Positions 43,728 to 52,944 of a stretch of DNA of 64,000 nucleotides are shown piece by piece. Source of the stretch: Myroides odoratus. Its GTDB lineage: Bacteria > Bacteroidota > Bacteroidia > Flavobacteriales > Flavobacteriaceae. The stretch spans positions 186,001-250,000 of the forward strand of contig NZ_LROZ01000002.1 of assembly GCF_001549985.1 (NCBI RefSeq), in the 5' to 3' direction. The position numbers were made by a program, and so were the translations under genes. Numbering within the stretch: position 1 is the stretch's first letter; each line of letters starts with the position of its first letter. The notes under the pieces were generated by a model. The model was not told the DNA's origin. It saw only the letters and a program-made list of their open reading frames with translations, and did no database searches.

Positions 43728-44450
43728 TTAGAAATTTGGTTTTAGCGTATACTTTTTATAGAAAGCATCAATGCGCTCTACTACTTCATCTGCGGTATCA
43801 ACCAATTGAATCAAATTCATATCTTCTGGAGAAATAGTTGAATACTTAGCCAAGAGTACATTTTTAACCCATTCTAACATACCACCCCAAAAATCTGTTC
43901 CTACTAAAATAATTGGAAACTTAGCGATTTTCTTCGTTTGGATTAAGGTGATTGCCTCAAATAATTCATCTAGGGTACCAAACCCTCCAGGCATTACAAC
44001 AAACCCTTGAGAATACTTGACAAACATTACTTTGCGCACGAAGAAATAGTCAAACTGAATATTTTTATCACTGTCAATATACGGGTTAAAATGTTGTTCA
44101 AATGGTAATTCAATATTCAATCCGACAGAAACACCTTGTCCTAAATGTGCGCCTTTATTACCAGCTTCCATAATTCCAGGTCCTCCTCCAGTAATAACCC
44201 CATAGCCAGCTTTACTAACTTTGAATGCAATTTCTTCTGCTAATTTATAGTATGGATCTTCTTTTTTTGTTCTAGCTGAACCAAAGATAGAAATACATGG
44301 ACCAATACGTCCCATTTTCTCATAGCCATTCACAAACTCAGACATGATTTTAAAAATCCCCCACGAATCGTTCGTTTTTATTTCTGTCCAAGACTTTTGC
44401 TTGAATTTCTCTTGGATTTTCTCCTCTTCATTGCCTACAATTTCTTTCAT
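43728..44450 (-). CDS. LOG family protein (TIGR00730 type)
   Basis: A 240-residue Rossmann-fold protein with the LOG motifs GGGPGIMEAGNKGAHLGQG and PGGFGTLDELFEA, the PGGxGTxxE signature. LOG proteins hydrolyse nucleoside 5'-monophosphates of modified bases (for example cytokinin ribotides), releasing the base; in this organism the substrate is unknown. It starts 7 bases after the uvrA stop and is likely co-transcribed with it. Confidence 0.88.
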   Translation of the reverse strand: MKEIVGNEEEKIQEKFKQKSWTEIKTNDSWGIFKIMSEFVNGYEKMGRIGPCISIFGSARTKKEDPYYKLAEEIAFKVSKAGYGVITGGGPGIMEAGNKGAHLGQGVSVGLNIELPFEQHFNPYIDSDKNIQFDYFFVRKVMFVKYSQGFVVMPGGFGTLDELFEAITLIQTKKIAKFPIILVGTDFWGGMLEWVKNVLLAKYSTISPEDMNLIQLVDTADEVVERIDAFYKKYTLKPNF

Positions 44451-44457
44451 AATTCAA

Positions 44458-47292
44458 TCATTTTTTAAGTTCGTTTTTTAAAAAGTGAGCCGTATAGCTC
44501 TTCTTTACTTTACTTATTTGTTCCGGTGTTCCCTTCGCCATTACTTCACCGCCATTCGCTCCACCTTCATATCCAATATCAATAATATAATCTGCTAACT
44601 TGATTACATCTAAATTGTGCTCAATAATCAGCACGGTATTCCCCTTTTCCACCAACGTATTGATTACTTCCATCAAGACGCGAATATCTTCAAAGTGCAA
44701 TCCTGTAGTTGGTTCATCTAAGATATAAAATGTATTTCCAGTATCTTTTTTAGATAACTCTGTCGCTAACTTGATGCGTTGTGCTTCCCCTCCAGACAAG
44801 GTTGTACTTTGTTGTCCAAGTGTAATATAGCCCAACCCAACATCATTAATCGTTTTTAATTTGCGGTAAATCTTCGGAATATTTTCAAAAAATTCCGTTG
44901 CATCTGCTACCGTCATTTCCAATACATCTGAAATCGACTTCCCTTTGTAGCGAATTTCCAATGTTTCTCGATTAAAACGCTTTCCTTGACAGGTTTCACA
45001 TTCTACATAAACATCTGGTAAAAAGCCCATTTCTATGGTGCGAACCCCAGATCCTTCACAGGTATCACAGCGTCCACCACTCACATTAAAACTAAATCGC
45101 CCTGGTTTATATCCTCGTATTGAAGCTTCTGTTGTTTGTGCAAACAGATTTCGGATATCGGAAAACACTTCTGTATACGTAGCTGGATTTGATCGCGGTG
45201 TTCGCCCAATTGGACTTTGATCAATGCCAATGACCTTATCAATATGTTCTAAACCACTAATTTTTTTATACGGTTGAGGCTTTGCTACTGCATTGAAAAA
45301 GTGATTGTTTAAAATAGGGTATAATGTTCCGTTAATCAAGGTTGATTTACCTGATCCCGAAACCCCTGTAACACAAGTTAAGGTTCCTAGTGGAATCTCA
45401 ATGGTAACATTTTTTAAATTATTTCCGGTCGCTCCTTCTAACTTGATGGACTTTCCATTGCCTTTTCTTCGTTCTTTAGGAACAGCAATCTCTAATTCAC
45501 CATTCAAATATTGTGCCGTAAGCGTATGTTCTTTCAATAATTCCTGTGGTGTACCTGTACTGATAATTTGCCCACCTCTTTTTCCTGCATATGGACCAAT
45601 ATCAATCACGTAATCCGCACGTTCAATCATATCTTTGTCATGCTCCACCACAAGCACGGAGTTTCCAATATCACGCAACGATTCCAACGATTTGATTAAG
45701 CGTTCATTGTCCCTTTGATGTAAGCCAATACTTGGTTCATCTAAGATATAGAGAACACCTACCAACTGTGAACCAATTTGCGTAGCCAAGCGAATACGCT
45801 GTGCTTCCCCTCCTGATAAGGTTCTTGAACTGCGATTTAACGATAGATAAGTCAAACCAACATCTTTCAAAAACGACAATCGCGTATTGATTTCTTTTAA
45901 AATCTCCTCCGCAATACTTCTTTGTTTATCAGAAAGTTTATCGGATATATCAGCGAACCAAGCAATCAAATGCTCAATGTCCATTTGAATTAATTCGCCT
46001 ATATTTTTTTCTGCAATTCTAAAATACAGCGCTTCTTTTCTCAAGCGCGTTCCATTACAGGAAGGACAATCAATTTCATCCATGTATTCTTTTGCCCAAC
46101 GCTTGATTGATGCTGTTTCACTTTCTTCAAACTGATTTTTAATAAAATTATTAATTCCCTCAAAATCAATCTTATAATTCTTAGAAATTCCTGCTACTTT
46201 GTGCTCTACTGTAAAACTGTCCTGCCCACCATTGAGAATAACTTCCATTGCTTCTTTAGGAATATCCTGAATCGCATCAGCCAATTTAAAATTATAGCGC
46301 TGAGCAATCGTTTCCAACTGCTTGAAGATCCAAGTATTCTTTTCAGGTCCAAGTGGAGCTAATCCTCCTTTTTTTATTGAAAGGGTTGCATCGGGAATCA
46401 CTTTATGGTAATTGATTTCATGTACTGTCCCTAATCCATTACACACTTCACAAGCTCCTTTAGGAGAATTAAATGAAAAGTTATTCGGTTCAGGTTTAGC
46501 ATAGGAAATCCCCGACGTTGGACACATCAAATGACGGCTAAAAAAGCGCACTTCTTGGGTTTCTTGATCCAAAATCACAATCGTATCATCGCCGTGATAC
46601 ATGGCTGTTTGAATACTTTCTGCCAAACGTTGTGCCGTTTGTTCTTTATCGTCAATAGACAAGCGATCAATTACAATTTCAATATCATGCGTTTTGTAAC
46701 GATCCGCCTTCATACCATATTCTAAATCCTTGATTTCTCCATCGAGTCGTACTTTCAAAAACCCTTGTTTAGCAATTTGCTCAAACAATTCACGATAATG
46801 TCCTTTTCGCGAGCGTACGACAGGAGCAAGAATATTAATTTTTTTACCTGCATAATCTTGGAGAATCAATTCTTGAATTTGATTATCCGTATAGCTCACC
46901 ATTTTCTCGCCTGTATTATAACTATAGGCCTCTGCTGCTCTTGCATAAAGCAAACGCAAAAAGTCATAAATTTCCGTAATCGTTCCTACGGTTGATCTCG
47001 GACTGCGATTGGTGGTTTTTTGTTCAATGGCAATTACAGGTGACAATCCATCAATTTTATCTACATCTGGTCGTTCTAAACCGCCTAAAAACTGTCTGGC
47101 ATAGGCGGAAAACGTCTCGATATACCGACGTTGACCTTCTGCATATATTGTATCGAAAGCCAAGGATGACTTACCAGAGCCCGACAATCCTGTGATCACA
47201 ACGAGTTTCTCTCGTGGAATACGGATATCTATATTTTTTAGATTGTGAACTCTAGCTCCTAAAACTTCAATAAAATCTTCTACTTTAGACAT
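44458..47292 (-). CDS. uvrA: UvrA, excinuclease ABC subunit A
   Basis: A 944-residue ABC-type ATPase of nucleotide excision repair from the ATG at 47292; a longer frame with 13 extra residues (from 47331) is unlikely because [10 protein letters not shown] is the usual N-terminus. Walker A is [13 protein letters not shown] (35-47) and the second is [14 protein letters not shown]; both ABC signatures [12 protein letters not shown] and [12 protein letters not shown] are present. The inner zinc cysteines ([15 protein letters not shown] and CETCQGK) are intact, but one pair is unusual: CPTS at 257-260 with CEVC at 281-284 (see findings). An exact CAAAGATA box at 47310-47317 lies just upstream. Confidence 0.97.
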   Translation of the reverse strand: MSKVEDFIEVLGARVHNLKNIDIRIPREKLVVITGLSGSGKSSLAFDTIYAEGQRRYIETFSAYARQFLGGLERPDVDKIDGLSPVIAIEQKTTNRSPRSTVGTITEIYDFLRLLYARAAEAYSYNTGEKMVSYTDNQIQELILQDYAGKKINILAPVVRSRKGHYRELFEQIAKQGFLKVRLDGEIKDLEYGMKADRYKTHDIEIVIDRLSIDDKEQTAQRLAESIQTAMYHGDDTIVILDQETQEVRFFSRHLMCPTSGISYAKPEPNNFSFNSPKGACEVCNGLGTVHEINYHKVIPDATLSIKKGGLAPLGPEKNTWIFKQLETIAQRYNFKLADAIQDIPKEAMEVILNGGQDSFTVEHKVAGISKNYKIDFEGINNFIKNQFEESETASIKRWAKEYMDEIDCPSCNGTRLRKEALYFRIAEKNIGELIQMDIEHLIAWFADISDKLSDKQRSIAEEILKEINTRLSFLKDVGLTYLSLNRSSRTLSGGEAQRIRLATQIGSQLVGVLYILDEPSIGLHQRDNERLIKSLESLRDIGNSVLVVEHDKDMIERADYVIDIGPYAGKRGGQIISTGTPQELLKEHTLTAQYLNGELEIAVPKERRKGNGKSIKLEGATGNNLKNVTIEIPLGTLTCVTGVSGSGKSTLINGTLYPILNNHFFNAVAKPQPYKKISGLEHIDKVIGIDQSPIGRTPRSNPATYTEVFSDIRNLFAQTTEASIRGYKPGRFSFNVSGGRCDTCEGSGVRTIEMGFLPDVYVECETCQGKRFNRETLEIRYKGKSISDVLEMTVADATEFFENIPKIYRKLKTINDVGLGYITLGQQSTTLSGGEAQRIKLATELSKKDTGNTFYILDEPTTGLHFEDIRVLMEVINTLVEKGNTVLIIEHNLDVIKLADYIIDIGYEGGANGGEVMAKGTPEQISKVKKSYTAHFLKNELKK

Positions 47293-47309
47293 AATTTTGT
47301 GCAAAAAAA

Positions 47310-47317
47310 CAAAGATA
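47310..47317 (-). promoter_or_regulatory. Putative -7 element of uvrA
   Basis: Minus-strand TATCTTTG, an exact TAnnTTTG match, 18 bases upstream of the ATG at 47292, so the leader would be short. It also supports the shorter uvrA start. Confidence 0.45.
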
Positions 47318-47469
47318 CATATTAATCTCATTTTATGTAATCTGCGGTTCTATTGTTTTGATGTGATTTAGCATTATTTAACAGCTTTATTCTTCTTCCT
47401 TTTTAATTTCCCTCAATTCCCTCTCCTACTTTTAAAAATCGTATTTTTATCTCGCAAAAGAAGATTCTC

Positions 47470-48438
47470 ATGAAAGGAGCCATTTTATATGAACTAGGTC
47501 AAGTACCTAAATTTGGAGAGATAATAGAGCCTGTCGTACAAGAAGAAGGCCAACACCTACTACGCGTTACAGCCGCTGCAGTAAAGAATTTAGACAAAGC
47601 ACGAGCAAGTGGTAAACACTATGCGAGCTATGTAGATTTACCCGCAGTTGTGGGCAATGACGGGGTTGGTTATTTAGAAAATGGAACAAAAGTGTACGGA
47701 CAAGGAATTACTGGTATGATTGCTGAAAAAGCGATTATTTCTGGAAACTATACTCCTGTGCCTCAAAACTTAGACGATGCAAAAGCAGCCGCTTTACCGA
47801 ATGCTATTTTAGGTTCTGCGATGCCTTTAATTATACGCGCTAGATTACAAGAAGGTCAAAATGTATTGTTCAACGGAGCTACTGGAGTAACCGGACAAGT
47901 TGGGGTACAAATTGCCAAACACTATGGGGCGAAAGAAATCATTGTTACCGGTCGGAATCAGGCAGTATTAGAGCAACTAAAAGCCTATGGTGCAACCCAG
48001 ACCCTTGTTTTACCAGAAAATGAGGAAGAACTAACTGCACAAATACAAGCCATTCACCAGCAGACTCCTATTGATGTTGTGATTGATTATCTATGGGGCA
48101 AACCCTTTCAAGCCATTTTAAATGCCTTCAAAGGCAATGACATCCATCATTTAGCGTCAACCGTTAAGATTGTCACAGCTGGTGATATGGCAGGAAAAGA
48201 AATTCAATTGACCTCTGCGATTCTACGCAGCACAGATATTCAATTGATGGGATCTGGTTTTGGGAGTTTGACCAAAGAGGAACTCATTGTTTTCAACAAA
48301 GTTATTTTACCTGAGATGTTTTTATTAGCCGCACAAGGAAAATTGCACATCCAGACGGAAGTACATCCCTTAGAAATGATTGAACAAGTATGGAACAAAC
48401 CAATGGATCGCGGAACTCGATTAGTCATTCGCATCTAA
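47470..48438 (+). CDS. Zinc-type alcohol dehydrogenase / quinone oxidoreductase family (MDR)
   Basis: A 322-residue medium-chain reductase without the zinc-binding cysteines of true alcohol dehydrogenases. A GroES-like N-domain (VGNDGVGYLENGTKVYGQG) is followed by a nucleotide-binding segment with NGATGVTGQVGVQIAKHYGA (about 135-155). It should reduce quinones or enones with NAD(P)H in the cytosol. A near-consensus TATTTTTA box lies at 47442-47449. It stands divergent from uvrA and 75 bases upstream of a permease gene. Confidence 0.85.
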   Translation: MKGAILYELGQVPKFGEIIEPVVQEEGQHLLRVTAAAVKNLDKARASGKHYASYVDLPAVVGNDGVGYLENGTKVYGQGITGMIAEKAIISGNYTPVPQNLDDAKAAALPNAILGSAMPLIIRARLQEGQNVLFNGATGVTGQVGVQIAKHYGAKEIIVTGRNQAVLEQLKAYGATQTLVLPENEEELTAQIQAIHQQTPIDVVIDYLWGKPFQAILNAFKGNDIHHLASTVKIVTAGDMAGKEIQLTSAILRSTDIQLMGSGFGSLTKEELIVFNKVILPEMFLLAAQGKLHIQTEVHPLEMIEQVWNKPMDRGTRLVIRI

Positions 48439-48485
48439 GCTTTTTTGCTTTTTGTTTTTGATGGTACTTTTTCATTCAAACTCAT

Positions 48486-48493
48486 TACTTTTG
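48486..48493 (+). promoter_or_regulatory. Putative -7 element of the NCS2 permease gene
   Basis: TACTTTTG matches TAnnTTTG exactly and ends 20 bases before the ATG at 48514. Confidence 0.45.
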
Positions 48494-48513
48494 TTCGCTA
48501 ATTCAACAACACA

Positions 48514-49845
48514 ATGAAAACCTTTTTAGAAAATTACTTTCAGTTAAGTAAACACAACACTAGCATCAAAAAAGAAATGATGGCTGGAGTGATTACGTTC
48601 TTAACGATGTCTTATATTTTAGTTGTTAATCCCAATATTCTTGCAGATGCAGGAATGGACAAACAAGCCGTATTCATGGCAACAGCACTTGCTACGGTAT
48701 GCGCAACACTATTGATGGGATTTATGGCAAAATTGCCTATTGCACAAGCTCCAGGTATGGGATTGAATAGCTTTTTTGCTTACACAGTAGTACTGACGAT
48801 GGGCTATAGCTGGGAATTTGCCTTAACGGGGGTATTTTTAGCGGGTTTAATTTTCCTTTTACTCACGATTTTCAATATTCGAGAACTTATTGTCAACAAT
48901 ATACCCAAAGTGCTAAAAGAAGCTATTCCTGTTGGAATTGGGCTTTTTATTACCTTAATTGGTCTAAAAAGTGCCGGTATTGTGGTTAGCAATCCCAATA
49001 CACTTGTAACCTTAGGTGATTTCAGCCAACACAGTGTTTGGATTGCTTTAGCTGGACTTTTAATCACAGGGATTTTGTTAATTAAAAATGTCAATGGTTC
49101 CATTCTCATTGGAATTGTTGTAGCTACTTTATTCGGCATCCTATTAGGTGATGTTCATCTTCCAACACGTTTAATTACGGCTCCTCCATCTATGGAGCCT
49201 ACTTTTGGAAAAGCAATAGCCTTCTTATTTTCTCCTGAATCAGCTTCTAGTGTATTCTCAATTGATATGGTTATTGTGGTTTTTACCTTTTTATTTGTCA
49301 ACCTATTCGACACAATTGGAACGTTGATCGGCGTTGTTTCCAAAACGGGAATCGCAGATGAAAATGGCAATTTTCCACAAATGAAAAAAGCGTTACTAAC
49401 CGATGCTATAGGAACGACCTTTGGTGCCGTTTTAGGAACAAGTTCTGTTACTTCGTATGTAGAAAGTGCATCGGGAGTTGCCTCAGGTGGACGAACAGGA
49501 TTAACTGCCGTTAGTGTGGCTTGTATGTTTGCCTTGTCTATTTTTCTTGCGCCTTTGTTTTTAATTATTCCCGCTGCTGCAACAGCACCAGCTTTAGTTA
49601 TTGTGGGTTTATTTATGATTAGCTCTGTAGTCCATATTAATTTTTCTGATTTTTCAGAAGCGCTACCAGCTTTCATCACCATTGTTTTTATGCCCTTTAC
49701 CTATAGTATTGCAGAAGGAATTGTATTTGGTATGTTGAGTTTTACTCTTTTCAAAGTAGGAACTCGACAACACAGAGATGTCAGTCCGACACTTTGTATT
49801 TTATCCCTATTATTTTTAGTCAAAATAATCTTAGATGCCCTATAA
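48514..49845 (+). CDS. NCS2-family purine permease (AzgA/PbuG-like)
   Basis: A 443-residue inner-membrane transporter with 12-14 hydrophobic segments. The start GVITFLTMSYILVVNPNIL and the motif APGMGLNSFFAYTV are signatures of the hypoxanthine/guanine/adenine permease branch of the NCS2 family; the later VFTFLFVNLFDTIGTLIGV and GTSSVTSYVESASGVASGGRTG segments contain the conserved substrate-site acidic residue. It imports a nucleobase with protons. It has its own promoter box and ends at a bidirectional hairpin. Confidence 0.92.
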   Translation: MKTFLENYFQLSKHNTSIKKEMMAGVITFLTMSYILVVNPNILADAGMDKQAVFMATALATVCATLLMGFMAKLPIAQAPGMGLNSFFAYTVVLTMGYSWEFALTGVFLAGLIFLLLTIFNIRELIVNNIPKVLKEAIPVGIGLFITLIGLKSAGIVVSNPNTLVTLGDFSQHSVWIALAGLLITGILLIKNVNGSILIGIVVATLFGILLGDVHLPTRLITAPPSMEPTFGKAIAFLFSPESASSVFSIDMVIVVFTFLFVNLFDTIGTLIGVVSKTGIADENGNFPQMKKALLTDAIGTTFGAVLGTSSVTSYVESASGVASGGRTGLTAVSVACMFALSIFLAPLFLIIPAAATAPALVIVGLFMISSVVHINFSDFSEALPAFITIVFMPFTYSIAEGIVFGMLSFTLFKVGTRQHRDVSPTLCILSLLFLVKIILDAL

Positions 49846-49885
49846 AAAAATAAGCCCTACAACAAAATTGTAGGGCTTATTTTTT
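49845..49885. terminator. Bidirectional hairpin terminator
   Basis: Inverted repeat with 18-base arms (49845-49862 and 49868-49885; core TAAGCCCTAC and GTAGGGCTTA), flanked by A and T runs, between the convergent permease and DUF4369 genes. Confidence 0.92.
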
Positions 49886-49889
49886 ATAC

Positions 49890-50579
49890 TTATTTTATTT
49901 TTTCGGCTGCTAATCGTGCTAAGTTTGATTTTTTATCTGTTTCTGAAAGGTTATCATACACCGTTTTCAGTTGAGAAACATCCTCTTTACTAGTAAAATA
50001 TAAATAGTAGAGCGCAGTTAAAGACGTTTGATGTTGATTTAAATAATTAGAAATAAACAACTGTTCATCTTCTTGTAATTTTTTAAATCCTTGTAACACT
50101 TGTTGCATTTTAGCCTCATCCTTTTGTTGTAAGGCTTCCATATACACTTGTTGCTGTTGTCCCTGATATGTAAGGATATTGTATTTATACAAGCTCAAAT
50201 TTCGTTCAAATTCACTTAACGTTTCATTATTAGGCGTTCCTTTTAATGCAAAGGAAGTGAAATTATCTTGATCAATGGTAACTTGCGTTTTTCCGCTTTC
50301 AATAAACAAAGGAATTCTTCCCTTTTGATCGCGAAAAGATAAAAAACCTAAGGTTGGTTGTTCTACTTTACCTACAAACTTAAACCTTTCATTCTGTACC
50401 ACAATAGAATCTAGCTTAATTAATTCGTTTGCGTTAGTTTCCGTGACTTTATTCAAATAAATCACTTCTCCATCAGGTACATGAGCCAAGGTTCCTTCTA
50501 TTTCGAATTGCGTATTCGAATTACAAGCAGTAAGTACTACCGCTATTCCAAGCAATAACACTTGTATATGTTTTTTCAT
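49890..50579 (-). CDS. DUF4369 lipoprotein
   Basis: A 229-residue lipoprotein; start chosen at the MKKH ATG (50579), which gives a proper signal with lipobox LTACN (Cys about 19); an upstream ATG would add 7 residues. The mature N-terminal domain (QFEIEGTLAHVPDGEVIYLNK and GFLSFRDQKGRIPLFIESGK) is the DUF4369 domain that commonly precedes thioredoxin domains in Bacteroidota, and it occurs in front of TlpA in the 54868 gene of this window. Here no thioredoxin domain follows. Exact promoter box at 50598-50605. Confidence 0.83.
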   Translation of the reverse strand: MKKHIQVLLLGIAVVLTACNSNTQFEIEGTLAHVPDGEVIYLNKVTETNANELIKLDSIVVQNERFKFVGKVEQPTLGFLSFRDQKGRIPLFIESGKTQVTIDQDNFTSFALKGTPNNETLSEFERNLSLYKYNILTYQGQQQQVYMEALQQKDEAKMQQVLQGFKKLQEDEQLFISNYLNQHQTSLTALYYLYFTSKEDVSQLKTVYDNLSETDKKSNLARLAAEKIK

Positions 50580-50597
50580 AGCATTTAATTTAATGCA

Positions 50598-50605
50598 CAA
50601 AATTA
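50598..50605 (-). promoter_or_regulatory. Putative -7 element of the DUF4369 gene
   Basis: Minus-strand TAATTTTG, an exact TAnnTTTG match ending 18 bases upstream of the ATG at 50579. Confidence 0.45.
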
Positions 50606-50622
50606 ACCTTATTTAACTAGAA

Positions 50623-51006
50623 TTACAAAGATAAAAAAGCCATAAACAGCATTATCCATCCTGCAACTAATGCCAATCCTCCTATAGGTGTAATAGGCCC
50701 TAGTATTTTTATTTTTTTTCCAAAGGTTGCGCTTAATACAAGTCCATAAATACTAAAAGAAAATAGAATCACTCCAATGATAATAAGATTCGTTGCGTAA
50801 TAAGTGTATTCGCGTTGAGGCAGTATACCGATAACCAAAAGCAAAATAGCATGATACATTTGATATCTCACTCCTGTTTCATAGCTTTCCAATCGCTCGG
50901 TATCCATGTATTTTTTTAACGCATGTGCGCCAAAAGCACCAAATATAATAGCTAAAGCACCAAAAATACTTCCTGCATAAAGTGCTGTTGTATTTGTAAT
51001 ATCCAT
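50623..51006 (-). CDS. DUF423 membrane protein (YgdD-like)
   Basis: A 127-residue protein with four hydrophobic helices and the family motif GAFGAHALKKYM near residue 27. DUF423 proteins are small inner-membrane proteins without a known function. It begins 20 bases after the transglutaminase gene and is read in the same direction as its neighbours. Confidence 0.9.
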   Translation of the reverse strand: MDITNTTALYAGSIFGALAIIFGAFGAHALKKYMDTERLESYETGVRYQMYHAILLLVIGILPQREYTYYATNLIIIGVILFSFSIYGLVLSATFGKKIKILGPITPIGGLALVAGWIMLFMAFLSL

Positions 51007-51026
51007 TGTATTTAATTTTCTATCAT

Positions 51027-51968
51027 TTAATTCAAAGTCAGCTGCCCTAAAATTTCTTCGGACATAAAAGGTCCACCTGGATAACGCGCAGTATAATCTA
51101 AATTCAACCAGATTTGTCCGCGTTCATCGACGTGATAATGTACTTCCTTCCCTTTACTCTCTTCCACAAAAAGCACCTCTTTAATCAAGAAGATAACCTT
51201 TTCCAGATGCGCTTTATTTTCAATCAGCATTTCTGGATACATGTGCTCTTTGGTGTGTATCAAGCGCGGTGTTCCACCAATTGAACGTACCAAGGCGGCC
51301 ATTAGAATAGAATAGTCATCACAATCTCCTGAAAAGTGAATCAACGATTCCGAAGCAGTTGCAATATATTCTCTTCCTTTGGGGTCATTGACGTAATTCC
51401 AACGCGTACGCACTTCTTTAAAAATGGCTAAACACTGGATGATTTGTCTGTACTCTCCATATCCCTGTACTTTAGAGAAGTTCTTTGTTGTAGCTAATAA
51501 AGCAAAGTTGCGAACTTTGGGATTATCATACTCAATCGCCTTAATCACTTTGGATTTATTGGGAAAAGGCAGAAGTTTAGATATAATTAAATCCTGTGGA
51601 TTTTGCGTACTTGCCATAGCGTAAATCATCACGCGATAATCATCAAAAATAGATTCCAAATCATAATCCTCATGTGAAGTACCGATGAAAAAGATTCCCA
51701 AATAGGCCAAGATACAGATAAACAAAATGGATTTTAATTTGTACAGAATAAACTGAAAAACCGCTAATATTACGATGCAAAGTAAAATACGATCCAAATG
51801 ATACGGCCATTCTGGATCGATTATATTTTGATGCACAATAATAAAAATCGGAACTGTCAAGAGTACATTCAATATAAAAATTATGATATAGTCCCATGGA
51901 GAAGGAATTCTCAGGTACTCATACCATTTCTTTTTCTTTTTAATAATTTGTACTTCTTGATTGTTCAT
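51027..51968 (-). CDS. Membrane-anchored transglutaminase-like protein
   Basis: A 313-residue protein. Three hydrophobic segments (about 26-48, 60-75 and 80-96) precede a soluble domain of the transglutaminase/cysteine-protease fold: Cys216 in HFSGDCDDYSIL, His242 in TKEHMYPEML, and an Asp in IWLNLDYTARYPGG, which form the expected catalytic triad. The substrate and orientation are unknown. It starts 17 bases after the substrate-binding-like gene and 20 bases before the DUF423 gene, so all three are probably co-transcribed. Confidence 0.8.
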   Translation of the reverse strand: MNNQEVQIIKKKKKWYEYLRIPSPWDYIIIFILNVLLTVPIFIIVHQNIIDPEWPYHLDRILLCIVILAVFQFILYKLKSILFICILAYLGIFFIGTSHEDYDLESIFDDYRVMIYAMASTQNPQDLIISKLLPFPNKSKVIKAIEYDNPKVRNFALLATTKNFSKVQGYGEYRQIIQCLAIFKEVRTRWNYVNDPKGREYIATASESLIHFSGDCDDYSILMAALVRSIGGTPRLIHTKEHMYPEMLIENKAHLEKVIFLIKEVLFVEESKGKEVHYHVDERGQIWLNLDYTARYPGGPFMSEEILGQLTLN

Positions 51969-51985
51969 CTGTAAATCAGAAAAAA

Positions 51986-52831
51986 TTACATTTTAATATC
52001 TTCGTATTGCTTGGGTGTATCGATCAATTGAAGATCGACTAATTGCTGTTGTATTTTATTGTAATTTGCCTTAGATAATTGCCTTTGCGACCAACGTGTT
52101 AAAGACAACCAATCTTTAATATCCTCTACTTTTTGGTTGTAGCGTGCTGCTAATGTTCGATCAATACTCGGAATAAACTTAAATTCTGAGGTTGTAGCAT
52201 TGATGACCTCCAGTATATTATCGACTAAAGCGCGGTTATTTTGAACAAACTCACGACGACCGACCAAAACAAAAGAAGGCCACGGTGTTGGGCATTCTCC
52301 AATTCTTCTGAATATTTTTTGATCGACTAAAGGTTGTGTCATAAAGCGCTCCCACATAAAATAATCTGCTTCTTTATTTTGCAAGGCTACGACTGCTTTA
52401 TCCAAAGTATCCACAAGCACAAATTCCAGTTGGTCTAAATTCCAATTCATCTGTTTGGCATGTACAATAGCCATCAAATGAGAGCCTGACCCTAATCGGC
52501 TAATGGCGATTCGTTTGTGCTCTAAATCTGCAAGAGATTGAAAAGGTGAATCAGCAGCTACATGAATCCCCCATAACAAAGGAGAGGCTACGTATTCTTG
52601 TATAATTGAAGTTGCATTACCAGCAGTTATATCTTTGATAATTCCCTCGGATAAAATGATAGCTAAATCGGTTTCCTCTTGGCGTAACATCTGACACATT
52701 CTACCGGTTCCTTCTGGAATGTCTGTCCATTGTAAATCAATTCCAATTGCATTAAACTCTCCATTTTCCAAGCACAAATGCCAAGGTAAATTAAAGTGTT
52801 CTGGTACTCCAACAATTCTAACTTCTTTCAT
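51986..52831 (-). CDS. Periplasmic-binding-protein fold protein without signal peptide
   Basis: A 281-residue protein resembling the NMT1/SsuA-type substrate-binding proteins of ABC transporters (PBP type II): VGVPEHFNLPWHLCLENGEF, RQEETDLAIILSEG, LEHKRIAISRLGSGSHLMA and NKEADYFMWERF. It begins MKEVRIVGVPEHF, with no signal peptide and no hydrophobic start, and I see no internal or upstream in-frame start that would add one. So it should stay in the cytosol, unlike ordinary binding proteins. No permease or ATPase gene is adjacent. It may act as a cytosolic sensor or enzyme; MqnA/MqnD and THI5-type proteins show that this fold can be enzymatic. Confidence 0.78.
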   Translation of the reverse strand: MKEVRIVGVPEHFNLPWHLCLENGEFNAIGIDLQWTDIPEGTGRMCQMLRQEETDLAIILSEGIIKDITAGNATSIIQEYVASPLLWGIHVAADSPFQSLADLEHKRIAISRLGSGSHLMAIVHAKQMNWNLDQLEFVLVDTLDKAVVALQNKEADYFMWERFMTQPLVDQKIFRRIGECPTPWPSFVLVGRREFVQNNRALVDNILEVINATTSEFKFIPSIDRTLAARYNQKVEDIKDWLSLTRWSQRQLSKANYNKIQQQLVDLQLIDTPKQYEDIKM

Positions 52832-52910
52832 TTTTATACGTCCTATACATTTTACTGCTAAGATAATAAAAAGTACGTCTTAAAGATTGGGAAATCGCGT
52901 AGAAGAAAAA

Positions 52911-52939
52911 AAAATCTCTACAACTAGTGTAGAGATTTT
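52911..52939 (-). terminator. Terminator of the CoA transferase gene
   Basis: Arms AAAATCTCTACA (52911-52922) and TGTAGAGATTTT (52928-52939) around a 5-base loop; the A run to its left reads as a T tract on the minus strand. It lies 6 bases after the stop at 52945. Confidence 0.87.
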
Positions 52940-52944
52940 AATGG

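Noticed and set aside
49155..49682. 175-residue minus-strand frame inside the purine permease
   Set aside because: Antisense shadow; the permease reading frame is far better supported.
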